A DNA stretch of 37,461 nucleotides from Chloroflexota bacterium. GTDB lineage: Bacteria > Chloroflexota > Dormibacteria > Dormibacterales > Dormibacteraceae. Shown one piece after another: positions 16,128 through 24,339 of the stretch; the first letter of the stretch is position 1; each line of letters begins with the position of its first letter. A model generated the notes under the pieces. The model did no database searches. It was not told where the DNA came from and saw nothing but the letters and a program-made list of their open reading frames with translations. The stretch spans positions 35,467 to 72,927 of the forward strand of contig VBHJ01000024.1 of assembly GCA_005887685.1 (NCBI GenBank), written 5' to 3'. Both the position numbers and the translations under genes were made by a program.

Positions 16128-16869
16128 GAGTACGACCTGGCTCAGCACGCGGCAGGCCGCGGAGCGCCTCGGAGTGAGCGAAGCCTCGGTTCGCCGCTGG
16201 AGCGATCGTGGGTTGCTGCCTGTGCAGCGGGTCGGGAAGCGCCGGGAGCGCAGGTTCAAGCCGGAGCACATCGACAGCGCTCCGCGGGAGGCTCGGGCCG
16301 AGCCGGTCGGGAAGATGTCCGAGAAGCCCCAGGTCATCCTCGGCGGCCGGTCATACGACGTGCCGATCCACCTCGCCGCGTTTTATGACTCCGATCCCGG
16401 CCGGGTCCGGTTGACGGCGCCTTTCCTGGCTGACGGCATTCGGGCCGGCCAGCCCTGCTTCCTCATCGCCCAGGGCGAAGAGCTCGCCACCTATCTCATC
16501 GCGCTGGACCAGATGCAGGGCCTCGACGTGGACGCGGCCCTCGCGACCGGACTGCTGACGGTCGTCGGCGCGCCCGGCCGCACCGTGGCCGCGGCGCTCG
16601 CGTACTGGGAGCAAGCGATGTGGTCGGCGATGGACCGACACGTGGCCGTGCTCCGCGCGGTCGGGGAGATGGTCTCGGAGCGGGAGAACTTCGAGTCCGA
16701 GCAGGAGATGCTCGCCTACGAGGTCGCCTTCAACACGATGGCGAGGCGTTTTCCGTGCGCCGTCATCTGCCAGTACGACGTGAGGAAGTTCTCGGGCCCG
16801 GCAATCCTGTCCGCACTCCGCGCCCATCCGGACATAGCCGGCGCATCGCTCAACCTGCTTTTGAAATAG
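16126..16869 (+). CDS. MerR/BldC-type HTH protein with MEDS sensory domain
   Basis: 247 residues. A helix-turn-helix of the excisionase/BldC-MerR type fills about 6-46 (STRQAAERLGVSEASVRRWSDRGLLPVQRVGKRRERRF). After a linker, residues 80-245 match the MEDS domain (HLAAFYDSD, FLADGIRAGQPCFLIAQGE, FESEQEMLAYEVAFNTMARRFPCAVICQYDVRKFSG), known from DcmR-type regulators and sensor kinases of methanogens and methylotrophs. Its ligand is unknown. There is no Shine-Dalgarno sequence. The start lies inside a palindrome close to a CATAAT -10-like element, so a nearly leaderless, self-repressed transcript is likely. Confidence 0.88.
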   Translation: MSTTWLSTRQAAERLGVSEASVRRWSDRGLLPVQRVGKRRERRFKPEHIDSAPREARAEPVGKMSEKPQVILGGRSYDVPIHLAAFYDSDPGRVRLTAPFLADGIRAGQPCFLIAQGEELATYLIALDQMQGLDVDAALATGLLTVVGAPGRTVAAALAYWEQAMWSAMDRHVAVLRAVGEMVSERENFESEQEMLAYEVAFNTMARRFPCAVICQYDVRKFSGPAILSALRAHPDIAGASLNLLLK

Positions 16870-16885
16870 GCGGCGTTGAGGGTGA

Positions 16886-16909
16886 ACCGGGCGGCTGACG
16901 CCGCCCGGT
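16886..16909. terminator. Bidirectional hairpin between convergent genes
   Basis: ACCGGGCGGC (16886-16895), loop TGAC, GCCGCCCGGT (16900-16909): a perfect 10-base stem between the HTH-MEDS gene and the end of the carbohydrate operon. It lacks a T-run. Confidence 0.65.
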
Positions 16910-16917
16910 CTCAGAAC

Positions 16918-18792
16918 TTACGGGTAGCTGACCACCGGCACAACCTTGTCGGCGTTGGCCGCGGTCGATGATGCTCCGGTCTCGTTGACCACGTGCAGGA
17001 TGCCGCCCTTGCCGTTGACCACGTCGAGGAAGATCGTGAGCAGGTCGTGCAGGCTGCCGGCGGGAAGCGAATCGGGGACCTCGAAAGCGCGCTCCGCGAA
17101 TATGTCCTTTCCCTGGTTGAAGAAGCTGTAGCTGCCCATTCCGTAACCATGGAAGCTCGTCACGCTGGATCCGACCTTGAATGCAGCGTACCCGTCGACG
17201 CCCGGCGCCTCCATCCACGCGTCCTGGTTCGGCACGTCATAGGGCATCTCGTTCTGGAAGAAAACGTCGGTCCCACCGTTGCCGTTCCAGATCACCTCGT
17301 ATTTCTGGAAGTGCTCGACGAACAGGCCGTTTGCGGTCACGTCGTCGCCGTTGACGATGACGCCTGTGTCTGACGTGTTGGTCGTCCACCCGACGCCGTT
17401 GCCGTGGTCAGCGCGCCAAGCCCAGATGTCGTCGAGGATGGCGTTGTTGCTGTTGACGATCAGCGCGGTGTCGACCTGGCCTGCCTGGGCGCCTCCGACA
17501 CGGAAGAAAACGTCATAGAGCCCTGAGGGGTCTGACGCCGTGCTCTCGCTCTTCGGCTCGTGGCCGCTCCCAACCTCCAACAGCACCTTCGAGCCGTGCG
17601 GTCCCGCGTCGAAGATGACGCCGGAGATGAGCACGCCGTTGTCGCTGTGAACGTTCATCGCGGGCGCACCGTGCTGCGGGATCAACGTGGCCATGCCCAG
17701 GCCCAGCACGATGGTGTCAGGTCGCGTCACCTCGAGCGGCTGCTCGAGGTTGTATACACCGGGCGTCAGGATCAGGTTCTGACCCCGGTGCAGCTGAGCG
17801 TTGATGGTCGCGCCTGAGTCCGCAGGCGTGGCGACGAAGAAGTGGTCGATCGAGATTGACGTGCCGGGCGTCGGGCCGGATGCCCAGCTCGGCCCGGTCG
17901 TGTTGTGCTGCAAAGCCGGCACGAAGACGTCGTAGCCGCCGGCCGCGTCGACGAAGAGATAAGGCGCTTCGCGCGTGACCGGGCTGGTCGCGAGTGTGGT
18001 GTAGGGCGGGTTGGGGAAGCCCTGCGCGGGCGCGCCCGTGTCACCCATGAAGACCTGGTTCCACACCGGGTTCGACCAGAAGCCGAGGTTGCTGTTGCGA
18101 CTGAAGAACTGCTGCTGCGTGCCGTTGATGACACCAACCGAGAACCTCGAGTCGGCGATGAAGCCACCACTTGTGTATTGCTTCGGCGCGCAGTAATCGA
18201 ACAAAAACAGCAGCCCGTCGTTGATCGCGACGCGGCGCATCGGCGCGGCCTGCGAAACCGCCCACAGCTCGTTCGAGTTGGCGCACCCGGCGGTCTCTCC
18301 GTCAACGGGCTTCGGCACGTAAACCGTGTTGCTCGACCTGGTGACATTGAGCGTCAGGTTCGACAGCGAGCGCCAGAAGTTGGTCAGCCCGATGCACCCG
18401 AAGTCCGGGCCGGTACCGGCGCATTTCGAGTTGAGCACCTCGATCTCGCCGTTGATGACGACGTCGCCGGGTGACTGGCCCAGGCCCGCGACCGTCGTGT
18501 AGTAGCCAACCTGGAAGCTGAGCGGGTTGTCCTTGGTGCCGTAAGTCCCAGGCTTGAAGAGGAGCGCGTAACGCTGCGTGCCGAACTCGTTGAAGACCTG
18601 CTGTGCGGCCACTGAGTTCACGATCGCTTGAATCTGGCTCTGCGCCATGCTCGGGTCGAACACGTAAACGTTGGAGCCGAGGCTCGGTGCGCTCGGCGTC
18701 GCCGACACAGCCGCGACCGCGGTTGTCGTCGTGGACCATGCGAGCGCGAGCACGCAGGCCAAAAACAGCGCACGAAGACTTCGCAACCTCAT
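16918..18792 (-). CDS. Secreted right-handed beta-helix protein, GH55-like (putative glucan-active)
   Basis: 624 residues. A signal peptide (RLRSLRALFLACVLALAWS, then an Ala-rich cleavage region near 30) predicts export. The mature part begins GSNVYVFDPSM and carries pectate-lyase-like repeats: ALLFKPGTYG, YYTTVAGLGQSPGDVVING, a second half NLILTPGVYNLEQPLEV, IVLGLGMATLIP, and GVIVNGDDVTANGLFVEHFQKYEVIWNGNGG. Proteins of this type are often auto-labelled adenylyl cyclase, which nothing here supports. The two-half beta-helix is like GH55 exo-beta-1,3-glucanases. It is last in the LacI operon, behind a GH3 enzyme, and has a strong GGAGGAGGT ribosome site. Activity is inferred; it could also be a lyase or non-catalytic binding protein. 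Confidence 0.75.
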   Translation of the reverse strand: MRLRSLRALFLACVLALAWSTTTTAVAAVSATPSAPSLGSNVYVFDPSMAQSQIQAIVNSVAAQQVFNEFGTQRYALLFKPGTYGTKDNPLSFQVGYYTTVAGLGQSPGDVVINGEIEVLNSKCAGTGPDFGCIGLTNFWRSLSNLTLNVTRSSNTVYVPKPVDGETAGCANSNELWAVSQAAPMRRVAINDGLLFLFDYCAPKQYTSGGFIADSRFSVGVINGTQQQFFSRNSNLGFWSNPVWNQVFMGDTGAPAQGFPNPPYTTLATSPVTREAPYLFVDAAGGYDVFVPALQHNTTGPSWASGPTPGTSISIDHFFVATPADSGATINAQLHRGQNLILTPGVYNLEQPLEVTRPDTIVLGLGMATLIPQHGAPAMNVHSDNGVLISGVIFDAGPHGSKVLLEVGSGHEPKSESTASDPSGLYDVFFRVGGAQAGQVDTALIVNSNNAILDDIWAWRADHGNGVGWTTNTSDTGVIVNGDDVTANGLFVEHFQKYEVIWNGNGGTDVFFQNEMPYDVPNQDAWMEAPGVDGYAAFKVGSSVTSFHGYGMGSYSFFNQGKDIFAERAFEVPDSLPAGSLHDLLTIFLDVVNGKGGILHVVNETGASSTAANADKVVPVVSYP

Positions 18793-18854
18793 CTGGTTGA
18801 CCTCCTCCCCAAAACTGAATCCACCGGCAGCCGAAAAACTCCCCCGCCGCTATT

Positions 18855-21323
18855 TCATTGCAACACCACCTCAGTTTGCAACTTGAGGTCTCGCGACGAC
18901 CGTCCGGCATGGATCGTGTAGGTTCCCGGCTGCGACACCCATGCACCCGCCGGTTCGTCGTAGCACGCGAAAGCGCGCGCTGTCACCGTCAGCCGTACGC
19001 GCACCGACTCGCCCGGCTCCGCCGCCACGCTCCCAAACGCCGCAAGGGTGCGGACCGGCCGCGCCGCGTCGTCGGTGGCGGGCTCGAGATACACCTGCAC
19101 CACCTCGCGACCGGCGCGTTTTCCTGAGTTGCGAAGCGTGACCTCGAGGTGGAGGTCTTCGCCGGGACGAAGTTCGCGCAGCGAGGGCACCACCGACTCG
19201 TACTCCCATTCCGTGTAGCCGAGCCCGTGTCCAAAGCAAAACAGCGGGGCGGTCCCGGTGCGGTCGTAGCCGCGGTAGCCGACCAGCAGGCCCTCGCTGT
19301 AATTGAGGGTTCCATTGTCGGGTTGGGCGCGCAAAACGGGCGAGTCGGCCTCCGCGCGAGGCATCGATACAGGCAGGCGCCCTCCCGGTTCTGCGTCGCC
19401 GGAGAGCACATCGGCCAGCGCCTCGCCGAACGCCTGTCCCGGGAGCCAGGCCTGGACGATCGCCGCGACGTCGTCCGCCCACGGCATGAGGACCGGCATT
19501 CCCGAGTTGATCACGACGACCGTGTTCGGGTTGGCGGCGGCCACTTTGCGCACGAGCTCGTCCTGGCGCCCGGGCAGGACCATGGTGTCGCGGTCATAAC
19601 CCTCGCTCTCGGTGCCGTCCGTGGACCCGACGATGACGACCGCGACATCTGCCGCGGCGGCCGCCGTGGCGGCCTGCTCGATCAGGCGGCCGTCCTCCCA
19701 GTGTGGCGCGATGCCAAGCCGCATCGTGACGAAGCGCGAATCGGGTCGGAACTCGACGCGGACGTCGACATCGCTACCCGCCCGCATCTCCACGGGTACG
19801 CGAAGCTCGGGCGGTCGCGACAGCGCCTCCACCACGTCCCGCGGCTGCAGGCTGGTCGACTCCGCGACCACGGATTCGCCGACAGCGATTCGAATCTGAC
19901 CGACGCCGGCGGCACCCACCACATGCGGCCCGTCCAGCTCGGCGTGGTAGCGCGCCCGCATGGTCACCGCGGCGCCGCGAAGGTGAACCGCCTCGGGCAG
20001 GCCGTCCCACCACGTCAGGACGCTGCCCGGATAGGGCGCGTCGTGCAGGACCTCTCCCTCCGGGCTGCGAACTTCCAGGCGCACGCCGGGTTTGCCGCTG
20101 ACCGGGTCGTGCAGCGTTCCCTCCGCGGGAAGGGCGATGGTCGCGCTGGTCACCGATCCCTGGTGGACGGTCACCTGCGCGTCGATCGCGTCGCGCAGGG
20201 CGTCGGCGATGCCGGGACGCCGCACGGCGTGGACGCGCACGCTGCCGCCCCCCTGGAGCTGCGGATCGATCGCATTGGGCCCGATGAGCGCGATCCGGTC
20301 GACACGGCCGGCGGGCATGGGCAGCAACCCGCCCTCGTTCTTCAAAAGCACGAAAGAGCGCGTGGCGACCTCGCGCAGGAGCGTGGGCTCAATCAGGGCT
20401 GAGTGCGGCGCCGCGACGTGGCCCGATCCGTTGCCCTCCACGTATCCGTTGAGCGCGCCGACGCGCCTGGCCAGGGTCAACAGGCGCGCCACCTTGTCGT
20501 CGATCGCGGCCTCGTCAACGCTGCCGGCCCGCACCGCCGCGACGAGCTTGTCGCCCCACGGACCGTGCGGGCCCGGCATCACCAGGTCGAGGCCCGCCGC
20601 CGCGCTGGGCACCGTCGAGGTCGTCGCCGACCAATCCGAGACCACGACCCCGGGAAACTCCCATTCCCCCTTGAGCAGGTCGCGGAGCAGCGGCGAGTTG
20701 GCGGTCATCGTCGCTCCGTTGACGGAGTTGTAGGCCGCCATGACCATGAAGGCGCCTGCTTCGCCGGCGCATGCTTCGAATGGCGGCAGGTACAGCTCTC
20801 GGAGAACGGTCTCCGTGATGCGCGCGTCATATGTGCGGCGCTCGGTCTCGGAATCGTTGGCGACGAAATGCTTCGCGGTCGCACCGACGCCGGCTTTCTG
20901 CACGCCGCGCACGTAAGCGACTGCGATACGCGACGTAAGGAGCGGGTCCTCCGAAAAGCACTCAAAGCCCCGGCCGCTGAGAGGCGTACGGATGATGTTC
21001 ACCGTCGGACCGAGGAGCACGTCCACACCCTTGGAGCGCGCCTCACGGCCGAGCGCCGTGGTCAGCTCCTCGATGAGCCCCACGTCCCACGTCGCCGCGA
21101 GGGCGACGGGGCACGGCAGCGATGACGAGGGATTGGCGGCGTCGAAGCGGACGCCGCGCACGCCGGCCGGTCCATCGGAGAGCACCACGGGCCGCAAACC
21201 GACTGAGCTTTCGCCGTGCAGGACCCACGCGTCGGCACCCGTCAGAAGGCGGACCTTCTGCTCCAGGCTGAGGCGCGCCACCAGGCTGGATTCATCCGAG
21301 ACACCGGCGGTGGCGCTAGTCAT
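18855..21323 (-). CDS. Glycoside hydrolase family 3 beta-glycosidase
   Basis: 822 residues, no signal peptide, so cytoplasmic. The (beta/alpha)8 domain (1-300) contains LSDGPAGVRG, GPTVNIIRTPLSGRGFECFSEDP, KHFVANDSE and nucleophile Asp230 in VVVSDWSA. The alpha/beta sandwich domain contains ALIGPNAI and VIVGSTDGTESEGYDRDTMVLPGRQDELV. Between its halves lies an insert of PA14-like type (about 430-580). A C-terminal fibronectin-III-like domain ends the protein (GREVVQVYLEP, TLAAF). Such enzymes release terminal glucose or xylose from beta-linked oligosaccharides. Its position after an oligosaccharide-type importer suggests it digests the imported sugars. GAGGAG lies eight bases before the ATG. 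Confidence 0.94.
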   Translation of the reverse strand: MTSATAGVSDESSLVARLSLEQKVRLLTGADAWVLHGESSVGLRPVVLSDGPAGVRGVRFDAANPSSSLPCPVALAATWDVGLIEELTTALGREARSKGVDVLLGPTVNIIRTPLSGRGFECFSEDPLLTSRIAVAYVRGVQKAGVGATAKHFVANDSETERRTYDARITETVLRELYLPPFEACAGEAGAFMVMAAYNSVNGATMTANSPLLRDLLKGEWEFPGVVVSDWSATTSTVPSAAAGLDLVMPGPHGPWGDKLVAAVRAGSVDEAAIDDKVARLLTLARRVGALNGYVEGNGSGHVAAPHSALIEPTLLREVATRSFVLLKNEGGLLPMPAGRVDRIALIGPNAIDPQLQGGGSVRVHAVRRPGIADALRDAIDAQVTVHQGSVTSATIALPAEGTLHDPVSGKPGVRLEVRSPEGEVLHDAPYPGSVLTWWDGLPEAVHLRGAAVTMRARYHAELDGPHVVGAAGVGQIRIAVGESVVAESTSLQPRDVVEALSRPPELRVPVEMRAGSDVDVRVEFRPDSRFVTMRLGIAPHWEDGRLIEQAATAAAAADVAVVIVGSTDGTESEGYDRDTMVLPGRQDELVRKVAAANPNTVVVINSGMPVLMPWADDVAAIVQAWLPGQAFGEALADVLSGDAEPGGRLPVSMPRAEADSPVLRAQPDNGTLNYSEGLLVGYRGYDRTGTAPLFCFGHGLGYTEWEYESVVPSLRELRPGEDLHLEVTLRNSGKRAGREVVQVYLEPATDDAARPVRTLAAFGSVAAEPGESVRVRLTVTARAFACYDEPAGAWVSQPGTYTIHAGRSSRDLKLQTEVVLQ

Positions 21324-21351
21324 CCACGATCTCCTCGGTGGCGGGGTGGTG

Positions 21352-21380
21352 AGTCCGGCCGGCAGGACGCCGGCCGGACT
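21352..21380 (-). terminator. Hairpin between the binding-protein and GH3 genes
   Basis: AGTCCGGCCGG and CCGGCCGGACT form an 11-base stem with a 7-base loop. Lying after the binding-protein gene inside an operon, it may partly terminate transcription or protect the upstream mRNA, giving more binding protein than enzyme. Confidence 0.6.
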
Positions 21381-21395
21381 GTTGATACGCGAACG

Positions 21396-23165
21396 CTAGG
21401 AAACGGGCTTGAGCTGCATGAGGATGTACGGCATCTGCGGGTCGCTCGGGGAGGGGTTCATGTAGGGATGCGATTGGTTTGGCCATCCCGTGTACTTCGC
21501 GCTGCTGTAGACGTTCCAGTCGGCGCCGTAGAGCAACGGGGCATAGGGAACGTCGGTCGACATGATCTTCTCGAGCTTCTGGACAAGCGGGTAGAGCGCT
21601 GCAGTGTCAGTCGGATCTGTGCTCGCGTAAGCAGTCAGAGCCGATTTGGCGTCGGCGTTGGAGTAGCCGACCTGCTGCGCGGCGGTGCTCGCAAACCAGT
21701 CGTTGTACTGCGTGTAGGGGATGCTGCCGCCGGCGCCCCAGTGGATCATCGTCTGCCATCCGGCGGGGTTCGAGGTAAGAGTGGTGTTCCAGTCCGAGTA
21801 GCCCTGCGCCGGCTTGGTGGTCACGGCCATGCCAAGTGGCTGCAGCTCTTGCGAGATGAGCGCCGCGTTCTCCCAGTAGTCGGAGAACGGGACTGGATCG
21901 TAGACGGAGAACTTGATTATCTTGCCGCCCTTGGTCCAACAGTTGGCGTTATTGCTGCCATCGCAGTTTCCGCCCGACTTGAAGGTGCCGCTGCTGTATG
22001 AAGACGAGGCTGGAGGGGTCCAGCCGCCGTTCTTGAGGATGTCGTAGACGTCCATACCGGCGGGCAGCTTCTGGGCCGTGGCCGTCGCTGCGTCCGGTGT
22101 GTTGCCGGCGGTCGAGAGGTCGCCGGCGAAGCTGCCGTCAGTGGGCAAGAAGGCCTTCTGGTTGGGCAGGATCAGGGCGCTCGACGAGCTCGCCGCGCGC
22201 TCGTAGCCCGACTCACCAAGCAGCGCCAGGGCGTTGCGGTCGATGCCATAGCTGACGGCTTTGCGGACGGCCGCTTCGTTGATGCCTGTCGCGCCGCCGT
22301 TGCCGGCGTTCAGGTTGAAGTAAAGCGTGACCGTCGACCCTGAGGCAAACCACGCGTGGTTCGTCAGCGGGTTGAGGTTGACGTAGTTTTCGTAGACGTT
22401 GGGGATGTCGTTGCCCGCCCAGTCCAGCTGCCCGCTGATGAGAGCGTCACTGGCGGCGGCGTTGGTCGCAATCGAAGGGGTGTCGATTTCAGACTCGGGT
22501 GGAGTCCCGCCCCAGTAGCTGGGGTTCGGCTTCCACTTGATCAACGAGCTGGTGTAACTGGCCAGCATGAATGGCCCAGTGCCGACTGGAACCTTGATCG
22601 TCATGGTCGGGTTCTGCGCGACCTGGGTCGCCACCGACGCCTTCAGGACGTAGGTGTGCCCGAGGATGGTCGAAAGGGCGGTGTACTGCGGAGAGGTGAA
22701 GTGAAGAGTGACGTTGTTACCGGAGACCGTCGCGTCGGATGCCTGGTCGGGGACGCCAAACACGTTGGCTTTTGGATTCGCGACCGTCTTGAAAGTGGCG
22801 GCGACGTCAGCCGGACCGAACGATGAGCCGTCGTTGAACTTCACGTTCTGGCGGATGGTCATCTGAAGGTCCTTGCCGCCGTTCGCAAACTGGAAGGCCG
22901 TGGCCAGCCAGGGGTGGATGCCCGCAGCGGTCGGGTCGAGCTCGTCGAACTCGACCAGCGGCTCGTTGACCAGGCTCCGCGTGCCCATGGCGGAGGTAAC
23001 CGAGTTGGAGTCGTACGGGTTGAAGTCCTCGGAGAAGGTAACCCCGGTGGTCGGCTCAGCGATCAGGGGCTTGCCTCCCGAGGTCGTCGCCGGGTTTGAC
23101 TGCTGGCAGGCGCCCAACGCCAGGGCGGCCACGCCGAGCAGACTTGCCAAAGGTCGCCAATTCAT
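21396..23165 (-). CDS. ABC transporter substrate-binding lipoprotein, family 5 (oligopeptide/oligosaccharide type)
   Basis: 589 residues from the ATG at 23165, which has GGAGGTGA upstream (an in-frame upstream start is less likely). The signal peptide ends in lipobox ALGAC. The mature protein has family 5 features: EDFNPYD, RSLVNEPLVEFD, the motif LQMTIRQNVKFNDGSSFGPADVAATFKTV, GTGPFMLASYTSSLIKWKPNPSYWGG, AVRKAVSYGIDRNAL. Family 5 proteins bind peptides, and in several soil and thermophilic bacteria beta-glucan, xylan or cellobiose oligosaccharides. The flanking GH3 and beta-helix genes favour an oligosaccharide. It is separated from the ATPase gene by 133 bases containing several small hairpins. 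Confidence 0.9.
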   Translation of the reverse strand: MNWRPLASLLGVAALALGACQQSNPATTSGGKPLIAEPTTGVTFSEDFNPYDSNSVTSAMGTRSLVNEPLVEFDELDPTAAGIHPWLATAFQFANGGKDLQMTIRQNVKFNDGSSFGPADVAATFKTVANPKANVFGVPDQASDATVSGNNVTLHFTSPQYTALSTILGHTYVLKASVATQVAQNPTMTIKVPVGTGPFMLASYTSSLIKWKPNPSYWGGTPPESEIDTPSIATNAAASDALISGQLDWAGNDIPNVYENYVNLNPLTNHAWFASGSTVTLYFNLNAGNGGATGINEAAVRKAVSYGIDRNALALLGESGYERAASSSSALILPNQKAFLPTDGSFAGDLSTAGNTPDAATATAQKLPAGMDVYDILKNGGWTPPASSSYSSGTFKSGGNCDGSNNANCWTKGGKIIKFSVYDPVPFSDYWENAALISQELQPLGMAVTTKPAQGYSDWNTTLTSNPAGWQTMIHWGAGGSIPYTQYNDWFASTAAQQVGYSNADAKSALTAYASTDPTDTAALYPLVQKLEKIMSTDVPYAPLLYGADWNVYSSAKYTGWPNQSHPYMNPSPSDPQMPYILMQLKPVS

Positions 23166-23298
23166 AGATCTGTCACCTCCGTGACGCACTGCGCGCTCGC
23201 AGTGGACTGTTGATGGGGACGCCGCGCGGATACCACACTTCCTCTACTGCTCCGCCTCCGGGCGGAGACCGAAATGCCAGACTCCAGTTCAAAGTTCC

Positions 23299-24339
23299 TC
23301 ACCTCTTTTGTGTTTCTTTCTCCACTGATGCGCTTGTCAACGAACCGTTGTCACTCGCCTGCCGCTCGGCCGGGTCGACGTGCAGCCAGCACGCCGCGAC
23401 GTGGTCCGGCGCGACCGCAACGCTTGGCGGCGCCTTGCGTTTGCAGACGTCCATCGCGAACGGACATCGCGGATGAAACCGGCAGCCGCTCGGCGGCGCG
23501 AGCAGGCTGGGAGGCGCTCCCTGCCCCGCCAGAGCGGGAGGCTGCGCCCGATCCGGATCGGGCGCAGCGGAGAGCAGTAGTTGCGTGTATGGGTGGGCGG
23601 GGTGGTCGGTCAGCTCGGCGCTCGGCGCCACCTCGACAAGCTGCCCCGCGTACATGACGACGATCGTGTCGGCCAGGTACCGGGCCGACGCGATGTCATG
23701 CGTCACATAAAGGATCGCGAGGTTTTCGCGGTCGCGCAGGTCGGCGAGCAGGTTGAGCACGCCGAGGCGGATCGACACGTCGAGCATTGACACGGGCTCA
23801 TCCGCGATCAGCACGCGAGGCTTCACCGCCAGGGCGCGAGCGATGGCGACGCGCTGGCGCTGTCCGCCGGAGAGCTCGTGTGGAAATTTGTCGGCGAACT
23901 GACGCGGAGGCTTCAGGGCGACGCGCGCGAGCAGGTCTTCGACCGTTTTCTCCGCGCTGCCGTTGACGAGGTGGTGGATCTTCAGCGGCCGTTCCAGGTT
24001 GTGGCGAACGCGATGCACCGGGTTGAGGGAGGCGAACGGGTCCTGGAATACCATCTGAACCTGCCTCGCGTACGAGCGCGGGCGGCCCGCGGGAACCGGC
24101 TTTCCATCGAGCAGCACCGTGCCGCTGTCGGGTTTGATGATCTCGGCCAGGATTCGAGCCACAGTCGTCTTGCCCGCGCCGCTCTCGCCGACGAAGGCGG
24201 TGACCTTGCGCGCGTCCAGGCTCACCGAAACGTTGTCCACCGCGTGGACCGGCGCCTTGCGGGCGAACAAACCCCGACCCTGCTTGACCCAGAAGTGTTT
24301 CGTCAGGTTGCGGCCTTCGAGGACCGGTGCCGGCGTCAT
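23299..24339 (-). CDS. Oligopeptide/oligosaccharide ABC transporter ATP-binding protein (DppF/OppF-like)
   Basis: 346 residues. Walker [10 protein letters not shown] at about 52-60, Q-loop [15 protein letters not shown], signature [12 protein letters not shown], Walker [12 protein letters not shown] and switch His in YVTHD. The C-terminal Oligo_HPY-type extension ([15 protein letters not shown], then [21 protein letters not shown]) carries the four cysteines usual in this family. It energises the importer together with the ATPase half of the upstream gene. Its ATG overlaps the upstream stop as ATGA. The Lys/Glu-rich tail runs beyond the last family motif. Confidence 0.93.
   Translation of the reverse strand: MTPAPVLEGRNLTKHFWVKQGRGLFARKAPVHAVDNVSVSLDARKVTAFVGESGAGKTTVARILAEIIKPDSGTVLLDGKPVPAGRPRSYARQVQMVFQDPFASLNPVHRVRHNLERPLKIHHLVNGSAEKTVEDLLARVALKPPRQFADKFPHELSGGQRQRVAIARALAVKPRVLIADEPVSMLDVSIRLGVLNLLADLRDRENLAILYVTHDIASARYLADTIVVMYAGQLVEVAPSAELTDHPAHPYTQLLLSAAPDPDRAQPPALAGQGAPPSLLAPPSGCRFHPRCPFAMDVCKRKAPPSVAVAPDHVAACWLHVDPAERQASDNGSLTSASVEKETQKR

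Noticed and set aside
16918-18792. Adenylyl cyclase
   Set aside because: No cyclase catalytic motif; the protein is secreted and built of beta-helix repeats.
19149-20402. Plus-strand frame opposite the GH3 gene
   Set aside because: Arg/His/Gly-rich translation with no motif; a by-product of high G+C opposite a clear GH3 gene.
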